Assembly (NCBI RefSeq): GCF_023955655.1
Contig: NZ_JAMXHT010000007.1
Location: forward strand, 426,552 to 490,551
Direction: 5' to 3'
Source: Ralstonia soli
Lineage (GTDB): Bacteria > Pseudomonadota > Gammaproteobacteria > Burkholderiales > Burkholderiaceae
Length of the DNA stretch: 64,000 nt
The notes under the pieces are model-generated. The model saw nothing but the letters and a program-made list of their open reading frames with translations, did not search any database and was not told the DNA's origin. The position numbers and the translations under genes were made by a program. Below, piece by piece: positions 36,388 through 45,025 of this stretch. Numbering within the stretch: position 1 is the stretch's first letter; each line of letters opens with the position of its first letter.

Positions 36388-39333
36388 TCATCCCTGAACA
36401 TCGGTGATGGGCGCGGCGATCTGCGGCCACACCAGCCGCTCGAACGTAGCGGCCGGCACTGGCGTGGAGTAGAAAAAGCCCTGGGCGAAATCACAATCGA
36501 CGGCCTTGAGGAAATCCCGCTGCTCGGCCGTCTCCACACCCTCGGCAATGACTTCGAGCCCCAGTTTATGCGCGAGAACGACCACCGCCTCGCAAAGCGC
36601 CTGGTTGTCGACGTCAAGGCTCAGGTTGTGGACGAACGAGCGATCGATCTTCAGGTAGTCGACGTCGAAGCGCTTGAGATAGGCGAGCGACGAGTAACCG
36701 GTCCCGAAATCGTCGATCGAGATCCCGATGCCTGCGTCGCGCAAGGTCAGCAGCGTTTCGTCATTTCGCGATTCGGCCTGCAATAGCAGCCCTTCGGTAA
36801 TTTCCACCACCACGCTCTGCGCGGGCATGCCTTCGCGCGCGAGAAAATCCGACCAGCGCGCACACAACTGGCTGTCCTGCCGCATCTGGACCGGCGACAT
36901 GTTGACGCTGATCTGGAACGACGGATCGAAGCGGTCGCGCCATTGGCGGGCCTGCTGTACCGCTTGCCGGAACACCCAATCGCCAATGGGGACGATGAGC
37001 CCCGTATCTTCCGCCAGAGAAATGAAATCGAGCGGGCTGATCGTGCCGCGCTCGGGATGCCGCCAGCGGATCAGCGCCTCCGCCTTGCAGACCTCGCCCG
37101 TCGCCAGGTCGATGATGGGTTGATAGCAGACCTCGAACTGCTCGCTGGGCAGCGCGACGCGCAAGTCGCTGGTAAGCCGCAGGCGCCGTTCGGTCTCGAC
37201 CTGCATGTCGGGCGTGAAGTAGCTGAAGCGGTTGCGCCCGGCATTCTTGGCCGCATACATGGCCTGATCGGCGTTCTTGAACAGCACGTCGAGATCGTGC
37301 GCGTCGTCGGGGAAGAACGTGATCCCGACGCTGGCGGAAATGAACGCCTCGTCCGCGCCGAGCTGAAATGGGTCGGCCAGTCTGCCGATGATGGTTCGGG
37401 CGATTCGCTCAACGTCCTGGGCGTCGTCCAGGCGGGGCAAGATGATGGTGAACTCGTCGCCGCCAAGACGGGCAACCGTATCCGATGGGCCCACGCACGC
37501 ACTGATGCGCTTGCCGGCCTCGATCAGCAGCCTGTCTCCCGTGTCGTGCCCAAGCGAGTCGTTGACCTCCTTGAAGCGGTCGAGGTCGATCAGCATCAAC
37601 GCCATGCGCCGCCTGGAGCGGCCCGGTTGCCTTGCTTCGTGCGCGAGCCGTTCATGGAACATCTGGCGGTTGGGCAAGCCCGTCAGTGCATCGAAGTTGG
37701 CCTGTTTCCAGATGGTGGCCTCGAACGCCATCCGGTCGGAAAGATCGCGGCCGACCGCCAGCACGGAAGTCACATTGCCGGACCGGTCGACCTCCGGCGT
37801 GATTCGGATGTGCGAGCATTGTTCCCGCCCATCCCTGCCGGCCCATTTCAGTTCGAAATGGGCACTCGTTCCACTGGAAATGACTTCGCTGATGACGCTT
37901 TCATAAATGCGTGCGTTGGCGCCGCCGGGCAGTTCCGAGGGCCGCTTGCCGAGCGCCTCGGCCAAGCTGCATCCCAACGCGGTACAGAACGCCGGATTGG
38001 CATAGATGCGGCGGAATGCGCGGTCGTAGCGGGCAATGGTGTCGGGCGAGTTCTCGATCAGCGTGCGCGATTCGCGCTCGCGTGCGACCAGTTCCGCCGT
38101 CCGCTCGACGACAGTTTGCTCGAGCGAGGCGTTGATCTCGTTGATCTTCTGGATCTTCTGCTGGATCGCATCGCGCATCTTTTCGAAGCGCTGCGCGAGC
38201 CTGCCGAGTTCGTCCCTGGCGCGTGGCCCGGCACCTGCCTGCGCCGCTTCGTCCAGCTGGGCGCCTGCATCGTCGCCGGTGTCGTGCACCTTGCGCACCA
38301 GCTCCCTGAGCGGCGCGGAAATGCTGTGCGAGATGAAATACGCCAGGAAGATCGACAGCAGAAACCCCGAGATGCCGACCAGGACAATCTGGTTGCGCAC
38401 CGCCTGCGCCTCGACCGTCAGCGTTTTCTCGGCGATCGTGCTGACCACGAACCACGTCGTGCCCGGGATTCTCGCGTAGGCAGCCAGGTAGCGTCCGCCG
38501 TGTTCGCCAGCCACTGAAACGAGGCTGCGCACTTCGCCCGATGTCGCGTTGTGCGCGATGTTCTCCAGCAGGCGGGGTTCCGGATTCGCGCCGGCGTTGT
38601 CCGATGCGTCATCGGGCCGGATGACCACCTTGTTGCCGTTGGTATCGAGAATGTAGATCTGCGTGCCGCTGCCCGTGGCCACGTCGTTGAAGATGGTCGA
38701 GAAATAGGCCGGGCGGACGATCAGCACCAGATTGCCGAGCTGCTGGTTGCTGTTCTTGCTGATGATGGCGCGTACCACCCCCAGGTTTTGCTGGCCGACA
38801 CCGTTGTCGTAGCTGCCCCAGTAGGTTCGCTCGTTCGTGTTCTGCGCTTGCCTGACCAGGTTTGTCACGCCCTGGGTCAGTTGCGCGGCCGCCTGGGTAT
38901 CCAGAATCCGGTTGTCCTTGTCGAGCAGGTACTTCTGGTTGATGAAATCGACCGATCCGTAATGTTCGAGAAGCAGGCGTGCCATGTCCTGGCGAGCGTC
39001 ACTCTGTTCCTTGGCGTTGCCGCGCTCGGCCCGGGAGAGCGCGTCCTGAACGCGGTTGGAGAGCACCAGCAGGTTGCTTTCGGTCTCGATCTGCTGCATG
39101 CGCAACTCGATGTTTCTCGAGACTTGCTTGACCACCTCCTTCGAGAAAATCTCGGCATTCTCCTGGATCGCCGCGATCGATTTCACATACGAGAGGCAAC
39201 CCGAAATGAAGATCGGCAGCAGGGCAAGCAGGATGAAAGCGGCAATCAGCCGGTACCGGATCTCAACACGGCGAAGCAGGTCCTGTGAGAGATAGTCGAG
39301 CGCGCGTGCCAGCAACCTCGTGATGGAATTCAT
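36388..39333 (-). CDS. membrane c-di-GMP enzyme: Cache-HAMP-PAS-GGDEF-EAL
   Basis: 981 residues. Membrane segment (about 28-48), periplasmic Cache region (50-310), membrane segment (about 315-335), HAMP and coiled coil (335-405), PAS (410-530), GGDEF (motif intact at about 624-628) and EAL domain (EALIRW at about 752). The EAL catalytic residues are visible: EITEG, IDDFGTGYSSL, KIDRSF, AEGVET. The GGDEF inhibitory site is degenerate: GPSD replaces RxxD five residues before the motif. Both synthesis and breakdown of c-di-GMP are therefore possible. The start overlaps the stop of the preceding solute-binding lipoprotein gene by four bases (ATGA), so the two products are made together. Confidence 0.95.
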   Translation of the reverse strand: MNSITRLLARALDYLSQDLLRRVEIRYRLIAAFILLALLPIFISGCLSYVKSIAAIQENAEIFSKEVVKQVSRNIELRMQQIETESNLLVLSNRVQDALSRAERGNAKEQSDARQDMARLLLEHYGSVDFINQKYLLDKDNRILDTQAAAQLTQGVTNLVRQAQNTNERTYWGSYDNGVGQQNLGVVRAIISKNSNQQLGNLVLIVRPAYFSTIFNDVATGSGTQIYILDTNGNKVVIRPDDASDNAGANPEPRLLENIAHNATSGEVRSLVSVAGEHGGRYLAAYARIPGTTWFVVSTIAEKTLTVEAQAVRNQIVLVGISGFLLSIFLAYFISHSISAPLRELVRKVHDTGDDAGAQLDEAAQAGAGPRARDELGRLAQRFEKMRDAIQQKIQKINEINASLEQTVVERTAELVARERESRTLIENSPDTIARYDRAFRRIYANPAFCTALGCSLAEALGKRPSELPGGANARIYESVISEVISSGTSAHFELKWAGRDGREQCSHIRITPEVDRSGNVTSVLAVGRDLSDRMAFEATIWKQANFDALTGLPNRQMFHERLAHEARQPGRSRRRMALMLIDLDRFKEVNDSLGHDTGDRLLIEAGKRISACVGPSDTVARLGGDEFTIILPRLDDAQDVERIARTIIGRLADPFQLGADEAFISASVGITFFPDDAHDLDVLFKNADQAMYAAKNAGRNRFSYFTPDMQVETERRLRLTSDLRVALPSEQFEVCYQPIIDLATGEVCKAEALIRWRHPERGTISPLDFISLAEDTGLIVPIGDWVFRQAVQQARQWRDRFDPSFQISVNMSPVQMRQDSQLCARWSDFLAREGMPAQSVVVEITEGLLLQAESRNDETLLTLRDAGIGISIDDFGTGYSSLAYLKRFDVDYLKIDRSFVHNLSLDVDNQALCEAVVVLAHKLGLEVIAEGVETAEQRDFLKAVDCDFAQGFFYSTPVPAATFERLVWPQIAAPITDVQG

Positions 39334-40619
39334 TTGTAGTGCATCTTCGCTTCATTCTTGACCGATTGGTCGAGGTGCTTCGCCGCCTGCCTGGGCGTCA
39401 TCTTCTTGAGCAGCACGTCCTGCATCAACCCGTGCAGTGACTCGAGCGTGTTCGATGGCAGCGTTGAGTAATACGGGCTGGCCGTCACCGGGTAGCGGCT
39501 GGCTGCGTTCGTATAGTCGACGATTTCCCGGTCGCTGACGGCTGTTTCCGCGTCGTGCTGGAATGGCGAGATGTTGTGGCGCTTCTTCTGCAGGATCGGG
39601 AAACCCTTGCCGGCGATGAATTCAAGAAAGCGCATCGCGGCCGCCTTGTTGGGGGTCTCGCTCACGGCAAAGCCCGTTTCGCTGCCGAGCACGGGCACCA
39701 CCGGTTCGCCTCGCGCATTCCATGGCGGAATGAACACACCCGTCGCAAAGCGGTTGCCATGCAGCAGCAGACCCGCCGCCCAGCTGCCCTGAAAGGTCAT
39801 GGCCACCTTGCCTTCCTTGAAGAGCTGCATGCCGTCGTCGTAGCCGGTCGACATGAATGCGGGCTGGACGTAGCCGCGCTCCGGCAGCAGCGCCATCTTG
39901 GCGAAGATATCTGCAACCTGCGCAGTGTCGAGGTTCAGCGTGCCCTCGGCCATCTTGCTTTTCCAGTTCGGCTCGTGCGCGACCACGTTGTTGGCGAAAC
40001 CTGAAGCAAACGGCCCGTTCCCGAGCATGTTCGGAAAGCCGCCATTCAACATGATCGGCGTGAACCCAGCGCGTTTGAGCTGCGCACACACGCGCAGAAA
40101 CTCGTCGAAGTTCGTGGGCACCTTCTCGACGCCTGCTTTCGCGAACATATCCCGGTTGTAGTAGATCATCGTCGTCGCGACGCCACCCGAGATGCCGAAC
40201 GCCGTGCCGTGGCGGCTCGTCCAGTCGCGCCTGAGCGGTGCCAGCACGTTCTGCCACGCCACTGTCTGGCTCACGTCGGCAAGCACGTTCTGGTCGGCCA
40301 GCTCGGCTGAATAGGCGTTCGGGTTGACGCTCAGCACGTCGGGCAGCATGCCGGCGGCGACGCGCGGTTTGATGTTCTCTTCGACCGAGTTGCCGATCAT
40401 GAACTGAACGTCCACGCGCACATCGGGATTGAGCGCGCTGAACTCCGCCGCGATCTGGAGCATCTGTTCGGGCCAGTCCGGCGCCCAGATCAGTGCGGTA
40501 ATGGTGGTTCGGTGCGGCGGGGTGGAACGGGGGGTGGCGGCGTCCTGCTGGTGGCAACTACACAGCGCCAGCAAACCGATCAGGCCGGATAGCAGCCGGA
40601 TAAAGTGGCTTCGTTGCAC
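39330..40619 (-). CDS. family 1 extracellular solute-binding lipoprotein
   Basis: 429 residues. Lipoprotein signal: RSHFIRLLSGLIGLLALCSC, with lipobox Cys after LLA. The mature part has the sugar-type binding protein layout: ITALIWAPDWPEQM, AAGMLPDVLSVNPNAYS, GISGGVATTMIYYNRDMFAKAG, VAMTFQGSWAAGLL, KAAAMRFLEFIAGKGF. No ABC permease or ATPase is nearby; it is the first gene of a two-gene unit with the GGDEF-EAL receptor, overlapping it by four bases. Its likely role is to present a ligand to the receptor's periplasmic domain rather than transport. GTG 40619 was chosen because the signal peptide follows; the frame is open back to 40742. Confidence 0.88.
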   Translation of the reverse strand: MQRSHFIRLLSGLIGLLALCSCHQQDAATPRSTPPHRTTITALIWAPDWPEQMLQIAAEFSALNPDVRVDVQFMIGNSVEENIKPRVAAGMLPDVLSVNPNAYSAELADQNVLADVSQTVAWQNVLAPLRRDWTSRHGTAFGISGGVATTMIYYNRDMFAKAGVEKVPTNFDEFLRVCAQLKRAGFTPIMLNGGFPNMLGNGPFASGFANNVVAHEPNWKSKMAEGTLNLDTAQVADIFAKMALLPERGYVQPAFMSTGYDDGMQLFKEGKVAMTFQGSWAAGLLLHGNRFATGVFIPPWNARGEPVVPVLGSETGFAVSETPNKAAAMRFLEFIAGKGFPILQKKRHNISPFQHDAETAVSDREIVDYTNAASRYPVTASPYYSTLPSNTLESLHGLMQDVLLKKMTPRQAAKHLDQSVKNEAKMHYK

Positions 40620-40992
40620 GTCACGCTCGCTTTCAGGTTCGGTAGGAGCCGGTCGGGCGCGCGACGGGGAAATGCATCGCGCGGTCGCCCGTCGATCAAA
40701 GCGCTCGATATTGCCGCCTATGCGTTGCCTGCGGATGACCAAAAGTGCCAGTCACGGCGGCCAGGCTGCGAAGTCCGTGCGGGAGCCAGAATGCGGAGAG
40801 GGAATAGGACGGCAAGCAAGCTGATTGACCGCAACAGACGCCAACCTGCATATCGGCAGCGAGCACGAATCCTTTAATTCGCAAAGGGGCGTCGATGCGT
40901 GTTTCTCCGGTAGGCGCGACGTGGCCAGGCGCGTGAATTCTCGCTTCGTGCGAAGGTGGCCTGCCGAAGCGGAAACGTTTGGTGCCGGAGGA
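40620..40992. other. 373-bp intergenic region, nothing recognised
   Basis: Lies between the binding-lipoprotein gene start and the 3' end of the next minus-strand gene. It must contain the promoter of the lipoprotein/GGDEF-EAL unit. No gene, hairpin or clear promoter was identified. Confidence 0.5.
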
Positions 40993-41568
40993 TCAGATCT
41001 TCAACCGGCCTGCAGCCTTGTAAGTACAGAGGTTCACGCCAGACGGCGTTGTCTGTGTCTTGACGGGTTCGAATGCGCACGGAGGCGTTCCCTCCGCAAA
41101 GAAGCGCTTCCCGGCACCCACCAGGACGGGATAGACGATCAGCAGGAGTTCATCCACCAGCCCGTGTTCGAGCAACGTCGATGTCAGCGTGGAACTGCCC
41201 CACAGAATCAGGTCTGGGCCTGCCTGCGACTGGATGCGGCGAATGCCTTCGACAAGGTCCGGGCCCACCCACTCAAACGGGCCCCATTCAAGACTTTCCG
41301 GACGATGCGTTACGACGTATTTGGTGGCCGCATTCAAGCTGTCCGCCATCGGGCTGCTCGGTGCCTTGGGCCAGTAGGCCGACCATATGTCGTAGGTACG
41401 ACGGCCGAGCAGAAGATCGAAGTGCGCCCCATGCTCGGCGAGGACAGCATCCCGGCCTTCGGGGGTCCGATAGGGCGCGGTCCAGTCAGCGTAGGGGAAA
41501 TCGTCCTCGCCGGAGGTCTGGATTACACCGTCCAGCGAGATGTGCTCCATGAGCTTGAGGTTTCGCAT
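40993..41568 (-). CDS. DHFR/RibD C-terminal-domain family reductase
   Basis: 191 residues. NLKLMEHISLDGVIQ opening, LLLGRRTYDIWSAYWP, DLILWGSSTLTSTLLEHGLVDELLLIVYPVLVGAGKRFF: the complete set of motifs of the YwjB/YyaP-like DHFR family. It probably binds NADPH; substrate unknown. GGAGA lies before the ATG. It is a second, more typical member of the same family as the gene at 34631-35293, but the two are too different to be recent duplicates. Confidence 0.9.
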   Translation of the reverse strand: MRNLKLMEHISLDGVIQTSGEDDFPYADWTAPYRTPEGRDAVLAEHGAHFDLLLGRRTYDIWSAYWPKAPSSPMADSLNAATKYVVTHRPESLEWGPFEWVGPDLVEGIRRIQSQAGPDLILWGSSTLTSTLLEHGLVDELLLIVYPVLVGAGKRFFAEGTPPCAFEPVKTQTTPSGVNLCTYKAAGRLKI

Positions 41569-41914
41569 GGTGTCTCCTGCATGGTGGCCGCTCCGGTCTT
41601 TTGTCTGCTTATGGCCGGGTTCAGACTAACCTTCTTCACATACCAACGTCGTGCTTGCCCTTAGCCTTTCACATAGGAACGCGGAGCCCAGCATCGAGCT
41701 GAGCTCTGCGTTTCATTTCGCGGTCCTGCCTCTCTTTGCCTCACTAGCATCACAGGTCGCGAGCCCGCTGACGCATGACGGCGCGTAACAGCGGGCGCCG
41801 TGAGGGGATCCGTCGCACAAAGCCACTACAATAGCGCCCCTTTGCCGGTGGCGCCCGCTCCTGATATCCCGTGCAGGCGCGTGCCTCCCGCTGCACTCGA
41901 GAAGCCACAATCCT
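41569..41914. other. 346-bp divergent intergenic region with long hairpin
   Basis: Between the reductase (minus) and yegD (plus). A 15-position imperfect hairpin spans 41678-41712 (AACGCGGAGCCCAGC pairing with GCTGAGCTCTGCGTT, one mismatch and one G-U, loop ATCGA), followed by TTCATTTC. It looks like a terminator for a plus-strand transcript although no plus-strand gene precedes it, so it may be a leftover of a lost gene or end an unrecognised RNA. Confidence 0.5.
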
Positions 41915-43168
41915 ATGATGTCAAACGCTTGCGGCGTCGATTTCGGTACGTCCAACTCCACCGTCGGCTGGCTGAGATCGGACGCACCCACCCTGCTGCC
42001 GCTCGAAGACGGCAAGGTTACGCTGCCTTCCGTCATCTTCTTTCACGCCGAAGACCCGCTGGTCAGCTACGGCCGTGCCGCGCTGACCGACTATCTTGCC
42101 GGCTACGAGGGGCGCCTGATGCGCTCGCTCAAGAGCCTGCTCGGCACGTCGATGATGGATGACAGCACCGAGGTCATGGGCCAGGCCATGCCCTTCCGCA
42201 AGCTGCTGGCGCATTTCATCGGCGAACTCAAGAGGCGCGCCGAGCGCGCCGCCGGCCATGAATTCCGCCGCGCCGTGCTGGGCCGCCCGGTGTTCTTCAT
42301 CGACGAAGATCCCAAGGCCGACCAGCTCGCCGAAGACACGCTGTCGGAAATCGCGCGCGACGCCGGCTTCGACGAGATCGCCTTCCAGTACGAGCCCATC
42401 GCCGCCGCGTTCGACTACGAGGCCGGCATCAGCGGTGAAGAACTTGTGCTGGTGGCGGACATTGGCGGCGGTACGTCGGACTTCTCGCTGGTGCGCCTGT
42501 CGCCCGACCGCGCGAAACGCCCTGACCGCCGCGAGGACATCCTCGCCAACGGCGGCGTTCACATCGGTGGCACCGACTTCGACCGCGCCTTGAGCCTAGC
42601 CAGCGTGATGCCGCTACTGGGCCTGAACAGCACGCTGCGCAACGGCAAGGCGATGCCGTCCGGCCAGTATTTCGACCTGGCGAGCTGGCACACCATCAAC
42701 CACGTGTACACGCGCAAGGCGTGGGCGGTGGTGATGGACAATTACCGAGATGCCGCCGACACCGAAAAACTCGACCGCCTAATCCGCCTGATCCGCGAGC
42801 GGGCCGGCCACTGGCTGGCCATCCAGGTGGAAGCCGCGAAGATCGCGCTGTCGGACGCTCCGGTGGCGGAGATCGACCTGCACCGCATCGCGCCCGCGTT
42901 GAAGCAGCCCGTCACGCGCGAGGACTTCGACCAGTCGATTGGGAAGCTGGTCGGCAAGACGGTCTCCACGGTGCAGGCGATGCTGAAGACGGCGGGCGTC
43001 GCAGCGGAAGCGGTCGATACCATTCTCTTCGCCGGCGGCTCCAGCGGGGTGCCGTTGCTGCGCGAGCAACTGGCGCAAGTGCTGCCGTCGGCGCGGCGCG
43101 TCGAGGGCGACCTGTTCGGCGGGATCGGTTCCGGCCTGGCGCGCGATGCGGCGCGCAAGTTTGGCTGA
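41915..43168 (+). CDS. yegD: Hsp70-like chaperone YegD
   Basis: 417 residues. An actin-fold ATPase of the Hsp70 family: phosphate 1 loop GVDFGTSNSTVG, phosphate 2 loop VADIGGGTSDFSLVRL, GGVHIGGTDFDRAL, and adenosine motif LFAGGSSGVPLL. It ends shortly after the ATPase core, so it lacks the canonical DnaK peptide-binding and lid domains, as is normal for YegD. Clients are unknown. Two ATG codons (41915 and 41918) are equivalent. Monocistronic. Confidence 0.93.
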   Translation: MMSNACGVDFGTSNSTVGWLRSDAPTLLPLEDGKVTLPSVIFFHAEDPLVSYGRAALTDYLAGYEGRLMRSLKSLLGTSMMDDSTEVMGQAMPFRKLLAHFIGELKRRAERAAGHEFRRAVLGRPVFFIDEDPKADQLAEDTLSEIARDAGFDEIAFQYEPIAAAFDYEAGISGEELVLVADIGGGTSDFSLVRLSPDRAKRPDRREDILANGGVHIGGTDFDRALSLASVMPLLGLNSTLRNGKAMPSGQYFDLASWHTINHVYTRKAWAVVMDNYRDAADTEKLDRLIRLIRERAGHWLAIQVEAAKIALSDAPVAEIDLHRIAPALKQPVTREDFDQSIGKLVGKTVSTVQAMLKTAGVAAEAVDTILFAGGSSGVPLLREQLAQVLPSARRVEGDLFGGIGSGLARDAARKFG

Positions 43169-43375
43169 CGGGCTGAAAGGCTGGGGGCGGCAAGACGTTT
43201 TGAGCGTAGTCGACGTGCTGACATTGGAACCCCGGAGATGCAGCTCACCTTGAGACTGGGGTGGTCACCGGCGCGGCGAACGACCGCTTCTGGCCGAATG
43301 TGGACATCGGCGTCCGCCCGCCAGGACTTCCGCGCTTGATCCGCGCGACAGCGTATGAATAGCGACCCAGGGCGT

Positions 43376-43702
43376 TCAACGATCCGACCGCTCGACGACG
43401 ACCTCGCTGACCTGGAGCACCGGCGTGATGTCGGTGTAGTTGGCGATGTCGCCCAGGATCTCGGCGCGGTGCTCTTGTATGGCAGCCTCGTAGTCTTCGA
43501 CCGAATCACAGAAGAACGCGCACATCGCCACGAAGGCGGGCGGTGCACCGGGCGCTCCGCCGGCCAAGCCTTTTTCGACGGTGTAGTACGCGCAGGCACC
43601 GCCCAGCCGGGCCTTCACCATCGGCATGTGCCGGTCGCGGTAGTAGGCGTGGTCGAAGCGCGCGCCTTCGGTGTACGGGTACATCACGTTGACTTTGATC
43701 AT
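43376..43702 (-). CDS. EthD-family protein
   Basis: 108 residues, ferredoxin-like EthD fold: MIKVNVMYPYTEGARFDHAYYRDRHMPMVKARLG is the family signature with the conserved His-Met-Pro, followed by FVAMCAFFCDSVEDYEAAI and a C-terminal strand PVLQVSEVVV. Members act as small stress- or degradation-associated proteins of unclear activity. AAGGAGAA lies before the ATG. Confidence 0.9.
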   Translation of the reverse strand: MIKVNVMYPYTEGARFDHAYYRDRHMPMVKARLGGACAYYTVEKGLAGGAPGAPPAFVAMCAFFCDSVEDYEAAIQEHRAEILGDIANYTDITPVLQVSEVVVERSDR

Positions 43703-43808
43703 GCGGTTCTCCTTGCCATCATTGGCGTCGGCGCCCCGAGATTCTCGTGACTGCCGACGATCCGACCGGCCTGAACCCGTTCAGGCTCCTCCGGCATCCA
43801 TCGCGGAT

Positions 43809-44132
43809 TCACGCTTGCCAGACTGCATACCCGTCCTCGCGCAATCCGATCGACAACTCCACTTCCATCTCCCGTGCTGCCTCGTAAGGCATCGGGTTGA
43901 AGCACTCGTACAGCTCCGGCATCAAGCGCAAGCCATACTCCCGCACAAACCGGTTCGCTTTCAGCCCCGCCTTGTGTTTGTCAAAGCGCACGTCCGGTGA
44001 TTGCCCTGTCATGCCGACATAAACGCAAGGCTTGTCGCCAAGGTAATCGGGATTGGCTTTCACGAAGCGCGTTTCGGCCAACACTTGCCGCGACAGCTCG
44101 ACGACGTAGACGTGGTGATGGTGACGTGGCAT
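43809..44132 (-). CDS. small GIY-YIG-like protein
   Basis: 107 residues. HVYVVEL followed after about 20 residues by PCVYVGMTGQSPDVRFDKHKAGLKANRFVREYGLRLMPELY, the GIY-YIG fold pattern with VYV/YVG in place of the name motif, and an acidic residue in EMEVELSIGLREDGYAVW at the catalytic-Glu position. It is a single domain with no DNA-binding partner, so it may be a nuclease or a repurposed fold. The start at 44132 (MPRHHHHVYVVEL) fits the domain but has a weak ribosome binding site; longer starts up to 44204 exist. Confidence 0.75.
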   Translation of the reverse strand: MPRHHHHVYVVELSRQVLAETRFVKANPDYLGDKPCVYVGMTGQSPDVRFDKHKAGLKANRFVREYGLRLMPELYECFNPMPYEAAREMEVELSIGLREDGYAVWQA

Positions 44133-44369
44133 TGAAGAAGTCTTCGACAGCGAAGAAGCGGACTGTGAGCATTGATCGTAGCGCCAAGACACTTCTTCGG
44201 CCACTGCGAGTCGAACATCGGGTCTCGGCGTGCCCGTAATGCATCGCTCCGGACAGTGGAAGCGGAACGATGAATGGCCGAAACTTGCCGACAGCGGTCA
44301 TCGGCCGCTTCTATCAATAAACCGCCCTTGCCTTAAACTCACCGCCTCCCGCAACACCGAGCTAACGAT

Positions 44370-44951
44370 ATGAAGAAGGCAGGACGAATCAAATCCTGGA
44401 ATGCCGAGAAAGGCTACGGCTTCATCGACGTGCATGCGGACCTCAAGGATGTCTTCTTCCACGTTACGGCATTGCAGACGCGTTCTGTTCAGCCGAAGCC
44501 GGGTGACCGTGTCAGCTTCGAGCTGACGCGAGGAAAGGACGGCCGGATGCAAGCCGTTGGCGTCGTGATTGCGGGCGCCCCGAAGTCGAGCAAGGACACA
44601 GGCGCAAGCTGGCTGCCCCCGCTTCTCGGCTTGGCTGCTCTCGTGGGCATCGTCGTGAGCGCCCTTGGCGGCTATCTCCCCCGGCAGGTGGGCATCGCCT
44701 GCGTTGTTGCCAGCATCGTTGCGTTTGTGGCGTATGCCGTCGACAAGGCACGCGCGAGTCGCAACGCATGGCGCATTCGCGAGACCGATCTTCACCTGAT
44801 CTCGCTTTGTGGTGGCTGGCCGGGCGCGCTTGTCGCCCAGCACTTGCTTCGACACAAGAATCGGAAGCAAGAATTTCAGGTCACCTTTTGGACCACCGTT
44901 GCCTTGAACATTGGCGCGGTCGTGCTCTGGAAAACGTATTTCTCAGCCTGA
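44370..44951 (+). CDS. cold-shock domain fused to DUF1294 membrane domain
   Basis: 193 residues. Residues 1-70 are a cold-shock domain with RNP-1 KGYGFIDV and RNP-2 VFFHVTAL. Then come a hydrophobic segment (about 82-98), a second and third (104-122), and the DUF1294 signature DKARASRNAWRIRETDLHLISLCGGWPGALVAQHLLRHKNRKQEF followed by a final membrane helix. This tethers a nucleic-acid-binding domain to the inner membrane. The architecture is known; its function is not. Convergent with aceA, with a shared terminator between. Confidence 0.92.
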   Translation: MKKAGRIKSWNAEKGYGFIDVHADLKDVFFHVTALQTRSVQPKPGDRVSFELTRGKDGRMQAVGVVIAGAPKSSKDTGASWLPPLLGLAALVGIVVSALGGYLPRQVGIACVVASIVAFVAYAVDKARASRNAWRIRETDLHLISLCGGWPGALVAQHLLRHKNRKQEFQVTFWTTVALNIGAVVLWKTYFSA

Positions 44952-44971
44952 ATAGTCATCCTGCTGCGAAC

Positions 44972-45006
44972 AAAAAAAACGCCAACCCATCGGGTTGGCG
45001 TTTTCG
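44972..45006. terminator. bidirectional terminator between CSD-DUF1294 gene and aceA
   Basis: AACGCCAACCC (44978-44988) pairs with GGGTTGGCGTT (44992-45002), three-base loop, with an A-run on the left and TTTT on the right. It serves both convergent genes. Confidence 0.92.
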
Positions 45007-45025
45007 CTTTGGGTACAACCAGTTT

